Below, in pieces: positions 3,522 to 11,029 of a stretch of 12,789 bases of DNA (position 1 is its first letter; every line of letters starts with the position of its first letter). This DNA is from URNF01 sp045543675 (lineage in GTDB: Bacteria > Bacillota > Clostridia > Oscillospirales > Acutalibacteraceae). The translations under genes were made by a program, and so were the position numbers. The stretch spans positions 1 through 12,789 of the forward strand of contig JAZPXM010000065.1 of the NCBI GenBank assembly GCA_045543675.1, given 5' to 3'. The notes below the pieces were generated by a model. The model saw only the letters and a list, made by a program, of their open reading frames with translations. It had not been told where the DNA came from and searched no databases.

Positions 3522-5683
3522 CATTTGGCGAAAATTTTGAAAGAGCAAAAAACGGGCAATATTACACAAAAGATAATTTGCCCACTTTTTTGTCGGCCGT
3601 CGGCACGTTGGAATTGTGCGGCGGTAAAATTAAATATTACAACGTTCCCGCGTCATTCGACATTGAAACGACGTCTTTTCGGTTCGGCGAAATGCCGTGT
3701 GGCACAATGTATTGTTTTTCGTTTTGTCTAAACGGCGCAGTGTATTTTGGCCGTACATATGATGATCTATTGTTATTGACGGACACTTTGACCGATTATT
3801 TTGATTTAAGCGACACGCGCCGGTTGCGGGTGTATGTTAGGAATTTAGGTTTTGAATTTCAATTTATTCGGCATTGGTTCAATTTTATTGATGTATTTGC
3901 GCGACAGCCGCGCGAGCCTATGCGCGCACGCACAGACGGCGGCATTGAATTTTCGTGTTCGCAAGTGCTCACAAATCAAAGTTTGAAAGCAACGGCGAAA
4001 GACTTGGTTGAATACAAAATAGAGAAATTGTCCGGCGAATTAGATTATAGACAATTGCGACATAGTGAAACGACAATGACAGAGCGCGAAATACAATACA
4101 GTCTGAACGACGTCTTAATTGACGCGTCACTGATCAACGACCGCATAAAAAGCGACGGCAACATTGCCCGCATACCTTTGACGGCGACCGGCTACACGCG
4201 CAAATTATGCCGCAACGCCTGTTTGCCACACCGCGACAAAAGGCGATGGAACTATGCCCGAAACATTGCGCGATTGACGCTTACTGTTCCCGAATATTTA
4301 TGCGCTTTGCAAGCATTTGCCGGCGGCTATTGTCACGCTTCGCCGCTGTCGGTGGGTACGCCCATTGAATATGTGGCAAGTGTTGATTGGACCTCGGCAT
4401 ATCCTGCCGCAATGGTATGTGAAAAAGAATATCCCGTTTCAAAGGGCATTGAGATTGACCCGCGCAAAATTGTTTCACGTGAAACATTGATAGAAAAAGC
4501 GCGTGATTTTGCGTTTATTGGTTCGTTCGAATTTTACGACATAGACAGCAAAACCGACGTTGATTATTACATTTCAAAGAGCAAGACGCACAACGCACGC
4601 GGCATTGAAGAATTTAACGGGCGCATTGCGTCGGCTGAATTTATACAAATTTGCTTAACACATTTAGATTTTTTAACTATTCTTGAGAACTACAAAATTG
4701 GCAAAATTCGTGTGTTGCGGTTATGGCAATATCGAAAAGGCTATTTGCCGAAAGAAATAATTGAAACTGTATTGTTGCAATACGGCAAAAAGACGAAACT
4801 GAAAGACGTTGTCGGTATGGAAGCCGAATATTTAAACGGAAAGCGTGACACAAATTGTATATACGGAATGTTAGTTACACAGTTGAACCGGCCGGAAGTA
4901 GAATATAACGCGGAAACGGGGCATTGGGACGTTGTGCCGGTAAAGACGGCCGACGTGATTGAAAAATACAACAATGATCAGAATCGTTTTATTTCGTACT
5001 TGTGGGGCATTATGGTGACGGCAATATGCCGGCGCAATTTGTGGCATATGATAAACGAATGCGGCACGGATTATAACTATAGTGACACGGACAGCGGAAA
5101 AATAACAAACTTCTGCAAACATAAAGAATATTTTCACAATTACAACAAAGAGATTGACAGAAAGATGAAAGAAGCGGCCGAAGCCGTCGGCTTTGATTTT
5201 GAATTGACGCGGCCGGAAACGATCAAAGGAAAGAAAAAACCGCTTGGACAATGGGATTTTGAGGGCGTTTATACCAAAGCGAAATTTTTGAACGCAAAAC
5301 GTTATATCTATATAAAGGATAATAAATTACACGTTACAATTGCAGGCACGGGCAAGGAAAGCACGGCAAAATGGTTAATGGCAAAATACAAGACGTTTGA
5401 CGCGGTTTTTGAAGCATTCGACGACGGGTTAGTCATTGATGGCGAACTGCGCGACGAAAACGATAAAATAGTTGGCGGCACGGATAAACTTACGCACGTC
5501 TATAATGATGAAGAATTCACAGCGGAATTGACGGACTACACAGGCCGCACGGCAGTTTGTCACGAAAAATCAAGCGTGTATCTTGAGCCGTGCAATTATG
5601 CAATTGGCTTTACAGGCGCGTTTCTTGATTTTTTACACAAACTGAATAATAAACTCGTGGCAACGGAATATATACCGATTTAG
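3518..5683 (+). CDS. Protein-primed family B DNA polymerase
   Basis: 721 residues with the ordered motifs of phi29-type replicative polymerases. Exonuclease: Exo I FDIETT (D48, E50), Exo II NLGFEF (109-114, with E113 at the usual Asp place), Exo III YSLND (Y194, D198). The linker motif is FAGGY (267-271). Polymerase: motif A DWTSAYP (D290), motif B K442-x3-N446-x2-Y449-G450, motif C YSDTDS (D523, D525) and KRY (594-596). Inserts between A and B and between B and C match the places of TPR1 and TPR2, which give processivity and strand displacement. It is longer than phi29 gp2 (572), partly through about 125 residues after the KRY motif. The start overlaps the terminal protein stop as ATGA with only a weak ribosome site, so translation is probably coupled. 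A perfect parS site lies within codons 318-323. Confidence 0.97.
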   Translation: MTFGENFERAKNGQYYTKDNLPTFLSAVGTLELCGGKIKYYNVPASFDIETTSFRFGEMPCGTMYCFSFCLNGAVYFGRTYDDLLLLTDTLTDYFDLSDTRRLRVYVRNLGFEFQFIRHWFNFIDVFARQPREPMRARTDGGIEFSCSQVLTNQSLKATAKDLVEYKIEKLSGELDYRQLRHSETTMTEREIQYSLNDVLIDASLINDRIKSDGNIARIPLTATGYTRKLCRNACLPHRDKRRWNYARNIARLTLTVPEYLCALQAFAGGYCHASPLSVGTPIEYVASVDWTSAYPAAMVCEKEYPVSKGIEIDPRKIVSRETLIEKARDFAFIGSFEFYDIDSKTDVDYYISKSKTHNARGIEEFNGRIASAEFIQICLTHLDFLTILENYKIGKIRVLRLWQYRKGYLPKEIIETVLLQYGKKTKLKDVVGMEAEYLNGKRDTNCIYGMLVTQLNRPEVEYNAETGHWDVVPVKTADVIEKYNNDQNRFISYLWGIMVTAICRRNLWHMINECGTDYNYSDTDSGKITNFCKHKEYFHNYNKEIDRKMKEAAEAVGFDFELTRPETIKGKKKPLGQWDFEGVYTKAKFLNAKRYIYIKDNKLHVTIAGTGKESTAKWLMAKYKTFDAVFEAFDDGLVIDGELRDENDKIVGGTDKLTHVYNDEEFTAELTDYTGRTAVCHEKSSVYLEPCNYAIGFTGAFLDFLHKLNNKLVATEYIPI
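4471..4486. promoter_or_regulatory. Perfect parS centromere site inside the polymerase gene
   Basis: TGTTTCACGTGAAACA is the fully palindromic 16-bp consensus bound by bacterial ParB (Spo0J), the chromosome segregation protein. It overlaps codons for I318 to T323 of the polymerase (IVSRET). No parA or parB gene is seen here, so the binder would be the host protein. Host Spo0J has been linked to trapping of phi29 DNA in Bacillus subtilis spores, which makes a role plausible. Confidence 0.8.
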
Positions 5684-5695
5684 CGTGCGAAAACG

Positions 5696-5724
5696 CCCTC
5701 GTATATGCTATAATTATACGGGGG
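5696..5724 (+). promoter_or_regulatory. Hairpin hiding the ribosome site of the first late gene
   Basis: CCCTCGTATA (5696-5705) pairs with TATACGGGGG (5715-5724) over 10 bp with one G-U pair; the loop is TGCTATAAT. The right arm contains the GGGGG of the Shine-Dalgarno site for the gene at 5733, so RNA read through from the early operon would bury that site. There is no T run, so it is not a terminator. RNA started from the promoter in the loop would lack the left arm. Confidence 0.6.
5706..5714 (+). promoter_or_regulatory. Extended -10 late promoter in the hairpin loop
   Basis: TGCTATAAT is a perfect extended -10 element. The place 17 bp upstream (5686-5691, TGCGAA) bears no resemblance to a -35 box. 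phi29's late promoter also has a good -10 and poor -35 and needs the early activator p4, so an activator is plausible here. The start would be near 5721, giving a leader of about 12 bases that begins in the Shine-Dalgarno run. All structural genes follow. Confidence 0.65.
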
Positions 5725-5732
5725 TGTATTAA

Positions 5733-7247
5733 ATGCTACATTTAACACTTTATAACTACAGCGACGCAATAAAGCGCGTGAATAAAACTGCATATTTGGG
5801 GACAGGTACAGCAAAGACCGGCGATCAGTTGGAAAATGATCAATCGTTGCTTGACCTGTCTATAATTATTGATAATAGCACCGCTCCAACATATAACTAT
5901 TGTCACATTCAAGAACTTAACCGATATTATTTTATTGAAAATGTAGTGTGGCTTGGCGGCAATGCGTGGCAGTTAGATTTGCACGTTGACGTGCTTTTCA
6001 CTTACTATTCAAAATTCACCACAATGAACGCACTTGTCGCATATTCCACAAGCGGCAGTGCGCTTGAATATGACCCGCGTATGAACTACGTTGACCAATC
6101 CGTTGTGACGCGCACAGCCGGCAATCTATACCCGAATTTTTTACTTGATCAATCAGCAACAAACAGCTACACGGCTGACCCGTTCGTGATGATAAGATAT
6201 TACGATTTACCGCCGCGCACTGCCGGCGGCGTCAATCATGACAACGAAACAACAATCGGGTGTGCGTTTATGTCGCTTGCGACATTCAACGCGTTCATAG
6301 ATAGATATTTGGATAATAACATACTCGACGAGAACAAACGCGTTGACTTTGGCAGTAAAATAATTGATGTCACAAATGTTTATTTTTTAAGTCAATACAG
6401 ATTATCACAAGCCACAATAGGCCAAAGCGATTTGACAATCCGCACGCCAAAATACCCCGCCGGCTTGACTGTTTCACTGTCCGGCGCGGGCGTCGGCAAT
6501 ATTTACGTTATAAACACGCCGGCCGCTGTAGGGGCGTTGGGTTACGCGCTCGTACAAGGCGGCACGATTGCCGCGGCTACGAATTGGGACGTTAACGGGC
6601 AATATATAACAAAAATCCCGTATATCGGGGAATGCAGTTTTATACCGGCAGAAGCGGGCATTAAGACCGCCGAAACAATTTATTATGCGATTGCGATTGA
6701 CCCGTACAACGCGCAATATGTGATTACGCCGACAGACAAAAGCGACGGCACGGGCGTTTGGTATTTTGAAAATACACAGCATATTAACATAAAGACGTCA
6801 AACGCGTTTCCTGTCGATTTATCCGTCGATAACGCGTCATTAAAGAAAATACAATTGACGTTGGGCGGCATTGTCAGACTTCGCGACGTTGACAAAAGCG
6901 GCGCGGCCGGTTGGGGCGTGGCGGCACTCGGTGACTATATGGCCGGCAAGCAGATTGACGCAAGCGAAGCGGCACACTATAAATACACGGGCGAATTTGC
7001 AGGCGCGGCAGAATGGACACCGGCAGACACAAAACGCCTTGTTAACACTTCCGTTATTGTGCCGCCGGACACGAATTATAACGCATATTGGACGGCATAC
7101 GGCAAACCCGATCATGAAATGCGCTATCTGTACGATTTGACAGGCTACGCGCAAATCGAACAAGTACATATGCGCTATATGGACACGGCGACAAAAACGG
7201 AAATTGACGAACTTGAAGCGCTTTTAAAACAGGGGGTCATATTTTAA
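5733..7247 (+). CDS. Tail knob / distal tail protein (phi29 gp9-like)
   Basis: 504 residues, first late gene. The N-terminal region shows a gp9-like pattern: RYYFIENVVWLGGNAWQLDL followed by HVDVLFTYYSKF, compared with the WFYAF...VHFEIDVLQTW pattern of phi29 gp9, which forms the hexameric tail tube and knob. A Gly/Ala-rich hydrophobic stretch near residues 250-285 (GAGVGNIYVINTPAAVGALG onward) could correspond to the hydrophobic loops that plug the phi29 tube and insert into the host membrane; this match is inference. It is somewhat shorter than phi29 gp9 (599). The start is supported by GGGGGTG six bases upstream, within the regulatory hairpin. Its stop overlaps the next start (TAATG). Confidence 0.78.
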   Translation: MLHLTLYNYSDAIKRVNKTAYLGTGTAKTGDQLENDQSLLDLSIIIDNSTAPTYNYCHIQELNRYYFIENVVWLGGNAWQLDLHVDVLFTYYSKFTTMNALVAYSTSGSALEYDPRMNYVDQSVVTRTAGNLYPNFLLDQSATNSYTADPFVMIRYYDLPPRTAGGVNHDNETTIGCAFMSLATFNAFIDRYLDNNILDENKRVDFGSKIIDVTNVYFLSQYRLSQATIGQSDLTIRTPKYPAGLTVSLSGAGVGNIYVINTPAAVGALGYALVQGGTIAAATNWDVNGQYITKIPYIGECSFIPAEAGIKTAETIYYAIAIDPYNAQYVITPTDKSDGTGVWYFENTQHINIKTSNAFPVDLSVDNASLKKIQLTLGGIVRLRDVDKSGAAGWGVAALGDYMAGKQIDASEAAHYKYTGEFAGAAEWTPADTKRLVNTSVIVPPDTNYNAYWTAYGKPDHEMRYLYDLTGYAQIEQVHMRYMDTATKTEIDELEALLKQGVIF

Positions 7248-8401
7248 TGGCAACAAAGAAAATAAAAGAAACGCCCGAATACTATTCACTTGAACCGATT
7301 GAAAAAATAAACGCGGTTTATAATATCATTTTCGGCGTGCGGTCGTTCGGTAAAACTTACGCACTTATTGACAAATTTTTGCTTGAGTATTGGAACGGAC
7401 GAAAAAATCACGAATTGAAACAGGCCGCATATATTCGCCGGTATGACGACGCGTTAAAAGGTAAGTACGCGGGTACGGTTATGGACACTGTTATTCGTAA
7501 CGGACACGGGAAAAACCGCATTGCCGAAATTACAAACGGCGAATTTGACACGGCTATTTACAAAAACGGGGCGTGGACGCTTGCAAAATATGATCATGAA
7601 ACGGGATTGACAAAAGCAGACAATAACCCGTTTATGCTCGGGTTTGCCCTTAATACGTGGGACAAAATGAAAGGCGGCGCGTACCCGTACGTAACGAATA
7701 TTTGGTTTGAAGAATTTATTGAAGTTTCGACAAAACCGTATTTAAAGAACGAATTTGCAATTTTCCTTAACGTCGTTTCAACAATTGCCCGCCGCCGTGA
7801 CGTGCGTATTTGGCTGACTGGCAACACGATCAATATTTATTGCCCGTATTTTAAAAATATGGGACTTAAAAATGTAAAGACGATGAAAGCCGGACAAATC
7901 GACGTTTACAGCATAGGCAAAACAGACCGCAAGATTGCTGTTGAAATGACGTACGACACGCCGCAGTATAAGGAAAGCCGGAAAAATAACGCATACTTGT
8001 TCGCGTTTGAAGAACCGCGTTTGCAGATGCTCACAAAATCGCAATGGGAATTGGGCGCGTACCCGCTTGTTGAAGATGAAATTAAGCAGGCCGATATTTG
8101 CGGGCGGTTTTTCATCAATTTCGACGACGAATTGTATTGCGGGGAGATAGTGAGCAATGACGACGCGTATATTTACATTCACACGCACAACGACCCGCTG
8201 CGGCCGCCGGAAGATTGCGAACTTTATTACACGCCGGAATACAGCACAAAAATGAATTATCGACGCAGAATTGACCGGCCGCAGACCGAAGCGGAAAAAA
8301 TTATTTATGAATTGTTCCGGCTTGAAAAAATTGTTTACGACAGCAACGCGACGGGCAACGCGATTGAAAACTATCTTAAAGCAACAAAGGGGGTTGCATA
8401 A
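7247..8401 (+). CDS. DNA packaging ATPase (phi29 gp16-like)
   Basis: 384 residues. It belongs to the phi29 gp16 type of genome-encapsidation motor ATPases, which drive DNA into preformed heads. Walker A is GVRSFGKT (30-37). Walker B is the hydrophobic strand VTNIWFEEF (149-157), with E155-E156 where many relatives have Asp-Glu. IWLTGNTINIYCPYF (188-202) matches the gp16 segment after Walker B that ends in a polar Asn. The C-terminal third would be the translocating, nuclease-like domain. It is slightly longer than phi29 gp16 (332). It overlaps the tail knob stop by one base and has its own ribosome site in ACAGGGGGTC. In phi29 this motor also needs a packaging RNA; a candidate is at 1013-1104. 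Confidence 0.92.
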   Translation: MATKKIKETPEYYSLEPIEKINAVYNIIFGVRSFGKTYALIDKFLLEYWNGRKNHELKQAAYIRRYDDALKGKYAGTVMDTVIRNGHGKNRIAEITNGEFDTAIYKNGAWTLAKYDHETGLTKADNNPFMLGFALNTWDKMKGGAYPYVTNIWFEEFIEVSTKPYLKNEFAIFLNVVSTIARRRDVRIWLTGNTINIYCPYFKNMGLKNVKTMKAGQIDVYSIGKTDRKIAVEMTYDTPQYKESRKNNAYLFAFEEPRLQMLTKSQWELGAYPLVEDEIKQADICGRFFINFDDELYCGEIVSNDDAYIYIHTHNDPLRPPEDCELYYTPEYSTKMNYRRRIDRPQTEAEKIIYELFRLEKIVYDSNATGNAIENYLKATKGVA

Positions 8402-8403
8402 CA

Positions 8404-9408
8404 ATGTATGATCTAATTGACAATTTGGAATTTAAAACCGCAACAAGCGTTTTTGCCGGCTTTGATATTGATATAATGCGGCATATCGAAAAGAGGTACA
8501 AAGAACAGTTGCAGAATAAAATTGCGAAGTTTTCACAAATTTTTAAACTGACCGGCGGCACGTCCACAATCGAAAATTGGCGGCTGAAACAGTTTTTATT
8601 GCTCTGCGGTATCGGTGCGTTCGCGCCATATAAAGACGGCAAATTGTATTTTGTGCTTGGCAATTTGGGCGGCGAACTTGATCACAATTATTTGCCCACA
8701 GAATTTATATTTGCTAATCCACATATGCCGGACGGCGAATCGTGGTCGGAAAATTTGAAAGTGGGCGAACAGTGCGTGGTCGCAAAAAATGATAGCACAT
8801 ACACGGGTATACTGCCTATACTGCGCAAGCATACTTTTTCACAGGTGCAAACAGATCTGTCATTTTATTTGGCTATTATTTCGTCACGCATGGTGAATGC
8901 GGCTGTCGCAGGGCGGGACGCTGAAAAAATTGTCGTTGATTTAATGTTCGAAGATATAGAACGCGGTAATTTAAAGGCCGTGACCGACAGAAACGTGCTT
9001 CAACAGTTAAAGGCAATGCCGTACGGCGGCGACGCGGGCGTTATAAAGGAATATATTGAATATATGCAGTACGACAAAGCCGCGGAATGTAACGAATTAG
9101 GCCTTGCGGCAAACTGGAACGCGAAACGGGAAAGTATAACCGGCGCTGAAACACTTTTAAATGACGACGCAACACATCCGTTTGTTGACGATATGTTTGA
9201 AACGTGGCAAGAATGGATTAAAGAAGTAAATGAAAAATACGGCGCAATGCTCGACAACGGGCCGTATAAACTTGATTGGTCCTCGGCGTGGAAAGTAAAT
9301 AAAGAACAGCAGGACGCGGCAGTTGACGCTATGGAAAACGGCGAAAAGCCGGCAGAAGAAAAGAACGAAGAAGAGAAAGGCGGGGATAAAAATGTTGAGA
9401 CTGATTGA
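8404..9408 (+). CDS. Portal / upper collar protein (phi29 gp10-like)
   Basis: 334 residues, near the 309 of phi29 gp10. The dodecameric portal sits at the unique head vertex and is the channel for DNA packaging and exit. The most telling segment is ELGLAANWNAKRESITGAE followed by LLNDD and VDDMFETWQEWIKEVNEKYG, close to the gp10 pattern LGIKANFNMKRE...LNDD...VDDM. Before it comes the long helical region (FSQVQTDLSFYLAIISSRM). The last 25 residues are a low-complexity acidic Lys/Glu tail. The ribosome site is AAGGGGGTTG. The start is two bases after the ATPase stop and the gene overlaps the lower collar by 17 bases. Confidence 0.93.
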   Translation: MYDLIDNLEFKTATSVFAGFDIDIMRHIEKRYKEQLQNKIAKFSQIFKLTGGTSTIENWRLKQFLLLCGIGAFAPYKDGKLYFVLGNLGGELDHNYLPTEFIFANPHMPDGESWSENLKVGEQCVVAKNDSTYTGILPILRKHTFSQVQTDLSFYLAIISSRMVNAAVAGRDAEKIVVDLMFEDIERGNLKAVTDRNVLQQLKAMPYGGDAGVIKEYIEYMQYDKAAECNELGLAANWNAKRESITGAETLLNDDATHPFVDDMFETWQEWIKEVNEKYGAMLDNGPYKLDWSSAWKVNKEQQDAAVDAMENGEKPAEEKNEEEKGGDKNVETD

Positions 9409-10081
9409 TTATTTCGTATCATGGCGGGGCAACGGAATTTTTAAAAATTTAGGGAACTGGACGCCGTGGGCAAATGACCCGAACATATCTGTTTCCGCGC
9501 TTGACTGGGAATATTTCGGCAATAGAAGCGGTTATAAATGCCCGTCGCCGTTGCTTGTTAAGATATTGCCGCCGTACCGCGTGTTGTCGGTCGAACAGAT
9601 AGAAGAAATTGCCGAAGTTATACGCACGCTATTTCAAGAAAAATGGACGAAACTATATAACGCGTTTAATCTCAATTATAAAATCGGCGACAATGTGGAC
9701 TTGACCGAAACGGACAACAATACACAGCACAAGGCCGGAAAGAATGAAGAAAACGGCAACGCAGACAGTAAAGTGAATTCGACCGGCACAAACACAAACA
9801 GCGTTGCGCCCATAGGTGCGGCCGCTAATACGTTCGTTGATCTGTCGAAACAATCGGCCGCGGCAGAAACAAGCGGCACTTCAACATATAATAAGACGTA
9901 CCGAAAAAGCGAAAACGACGATTGGCAGACCGACGACAGGACTAAAACATTAAAGGGTAAAACCGGCGGTGTGGACTACACAAAAGTCGTAGAAAGTGAA
10001 ATTTCATTGCGGCAAAAAGCATATTTTGATATAATTATGGCAGACGTAGACAGCGTTTTAACTATTCCATATTGGGGGTGA
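9392..10081 (+). CDS. Probable lower collar protein (phi29 gp11-like)
   Basis: 229 residues if started at 9392, where GAAAGGCGGGG precedes the ATG. The frame is open from 9323, but that would give an improbable Lys/Arg-rich extension read out of the portal's tail. The N-terminus (LRLIDYFVSWRGNGIFKN) and C-terminus (ISLRQKAYFDIIMADVDSVLTIPYW) look structured, while residues about 110-185 are Asn/Thr/Ser-rich and low in complexity. The place directly after the portal is that of gene 11 in phi29, whose product joins portal to tail tube. It is shorter than gp11 (293). Function is assigned mainly by gene order. Confidence 0.7.
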   Translation: MLRLIDYFVSWRGNGIFKNLGNWTPWANDPNISVSALDWEYFGNRSGYKCPSPLLVKILPPYRVLSVEQIEEIAEVIRTLFQEKWTKLYNAFNLNYKIGDNVDLTETDNNTQHKAGKNEENGNADSKVNSTGTNTNSVAPIGAAANTFVDLSKQSAAAETSGTSTYNKTYRKSENDDWQTDDRTKTLKGKTGGVDYTKVVESEISLRQKAYFDIIMADVDSVLTIPYWG

Positions 10082-10085
10082 TTTA

Positions 10086-10571
10086 ATGTTTTGTTTAGGG
10101 AACTTGTGGCGCGTGCGCGGCGGCATTGCGCCGGAACTGAAAGACGATGAAATGACACAGCCGGTAGGCGTAGGACAGGACGGGCGGTTGTGGACTAAAC
10201 CCGCAACAGGCGGGGGCGATCAGCCGGTGACCGGCACGGGTACACTTCGCGACGAATACGCAAGCGCGGACGCCGGAACGTATGATTATACGATACAGGG
10301 CAAATTGCTAACTGTTACGCTTCACGTACCGACTGCGCCGCAGTCTGTAGGTCTTGCACTCACACTTGTTGACTTGCCCGACGTTGAATTTGACAATCAG
10401 AACTTCAGTGTTGTTTTTAATGAATTCAGCGTGGCAACAGTAACGGCAATGCGCGTGCAGTTTTACCAGTCCAGCGGTAAAACGTACGTTAACGCGCTTA
10501 ATGCCGGCAACAGTTATGTTTCAAATTTTGTGAACGCAAACAATTATACGTTTACGTTAAGGATTAAATAA
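10086..10571 (+). CDS. Fibre-like virion protein
   Basis: 161 residues. The N-terminal region DDEMTQPVGVGQDGRLWTKP resembles the short attachment segment common at the N-termini of fibre and baseplate-upper proteins of Firmicute phages and often annotated as head fibre. A Gly/Thr linker (TGGGDQPVTGTGT) follows, then about 105 residues rich in strand-like stretches, with no recognised enzyme motif. It lies just before the capsid cassette, as gene 8.5 (head fibre) is close to gene 8 in phi29. The start has GGGGGTG at 10074-10080, overlapping the lower collar stop. Its receptor or host role cannot be told; tail appendage is the alternative to head fibre. Confidence 0.55.
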   Translation: MFCLGNLWRVRGGIAPELKDDEMTQPVGVGQDGRLWTKPATGGGDQPVTGTGTLRDEYASADAGTYDYTIQGKLLTVTLHVPTAPQSVGLALTLVDLPDVEFDNQNFSVVFNEFSVATVTAMRVQFYQSSGKTYVNALNAGNSYVSNFVNANNYTFTLRIK

Positions 10572-10573
10572 AA

Positions 10574-10584
10574 GAAAGGAATGA
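10574..10584 (+). repeat. 11-bp direct repeat, left copy (ribosome site)
   Basis: GAAAGGAATGA is identical to 11012-11022. Each copy is the ribosome site of the gene that follows, and the two bracket the AT-rich gene at 10591. Confidence 0.7.
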
Positions 10585-10590
10585 AATAAA

Positions 10591-11010
10591 ATGAATCCAC
10601 TATTAAACATTGGCGTTGAATCAAATAACACAACAACGTTTATTGGAAAAAATCCCGTAGGGATTGGCCCTAAACTTTTTTATTTAGTTGGTTTTGTTGA
10701 TGGTTGGGACACTCTTAATGAATATCAAAAAGACTTTGCCGACATTTATGATTATTGTAAAAATCTTTATTTATCCCATAATGTGCGTGCGATAACTGAA
10801 GATATAACAAAATCAAACAATGTACGATATGACGTTCATTTAGTTACCCAGTTATGTGATAAATACGATTTTGAATTCGGCTTATTTTTTCTAACATTAG
10901 ATAGGGCATCAATCGAACTTTTATTTGAAGTAGCCGACGAATTATCGGAATATTGGAATGTACCTACTGGTAAAATTCCACTTGTCATTACATTTACATC
11001 AGATACATAA
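10591..11010 (+). CDS. AT-rich orphan gene in the late operon, unknown function
   Basis: 139 residues, not recognised. The base composition differs sharply from the neighbours: 37 of 120 bases are G or C at 10681-10800, against 32 of 60 at 11101-11160. Codons are A/T-ending and unlike the rest of the late operon. The protein is moderately acidic and mixed in character (LFYLVGFVDGWDTLNEYQKD; FELFFE-like aromatic stretches near the middle; IPLVITFTSDT at the end), with no membrane segment or signal peptide. It sits immediately before the capsid gene, where phi29 has its scaffold gene 7, but it does not look like a long-helix scaffold. A recently gained cargo gene (moron), such as a defence, exclusion or decoration function, fits better. 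Confidence 0.75.
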   Translation: MNPLLNIGVESNNTTTFIGKNPVGIGPKLFYLVGFVDGWDTLNEYQKDFADIYDYCKNLYLSHNVRAITEDITKSNNVRYDVHLVTQLCDKYDFEFGLFFLTLDRASIELLFEVADELSEYWNVPTGKIPLVITFTSDT

Positions 11011-11011
11011 C

Positions 11012-11022
11012 GAAAGGAATGA
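11012..11022 (+). repeat. 11-bp direct repeat, right copy (ribosome site)
   Basis: GAAAGGAATGA, the second copy, 438 bp after the first. It provides the ribosome site of the capsid gene. Confidence 0.7.
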
Positions 11023-11029
11023 TTAAATT

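Noticed and set aside
5696..5724. Hairpin before the late genes as an early-operon terminator
   Set aside because: The stem is good but no T run follows (TGTATTAAATG), and it includes the promoter and ribosome site of the next gene.
7778..8404. Long minus-strand open frame opposite the packaging ATPase (208 codons)
   Set aside because: It lies wholly opposite a gene with clear Walker motifs, has no ribosome site or known motif, and its composition is the mirror of coding bias. The same holds for the other minus-strand frames, including 2005-2523, 2948-3469 and 9000-9422.
9323..9391. 23-residue N-terminal extension of the lower collar
   Set aside because: The Lys/Arg-rich extension is an out-of-frame reading of the portal's low-complexity tail. 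ATG 9392 has its own ribosome site.
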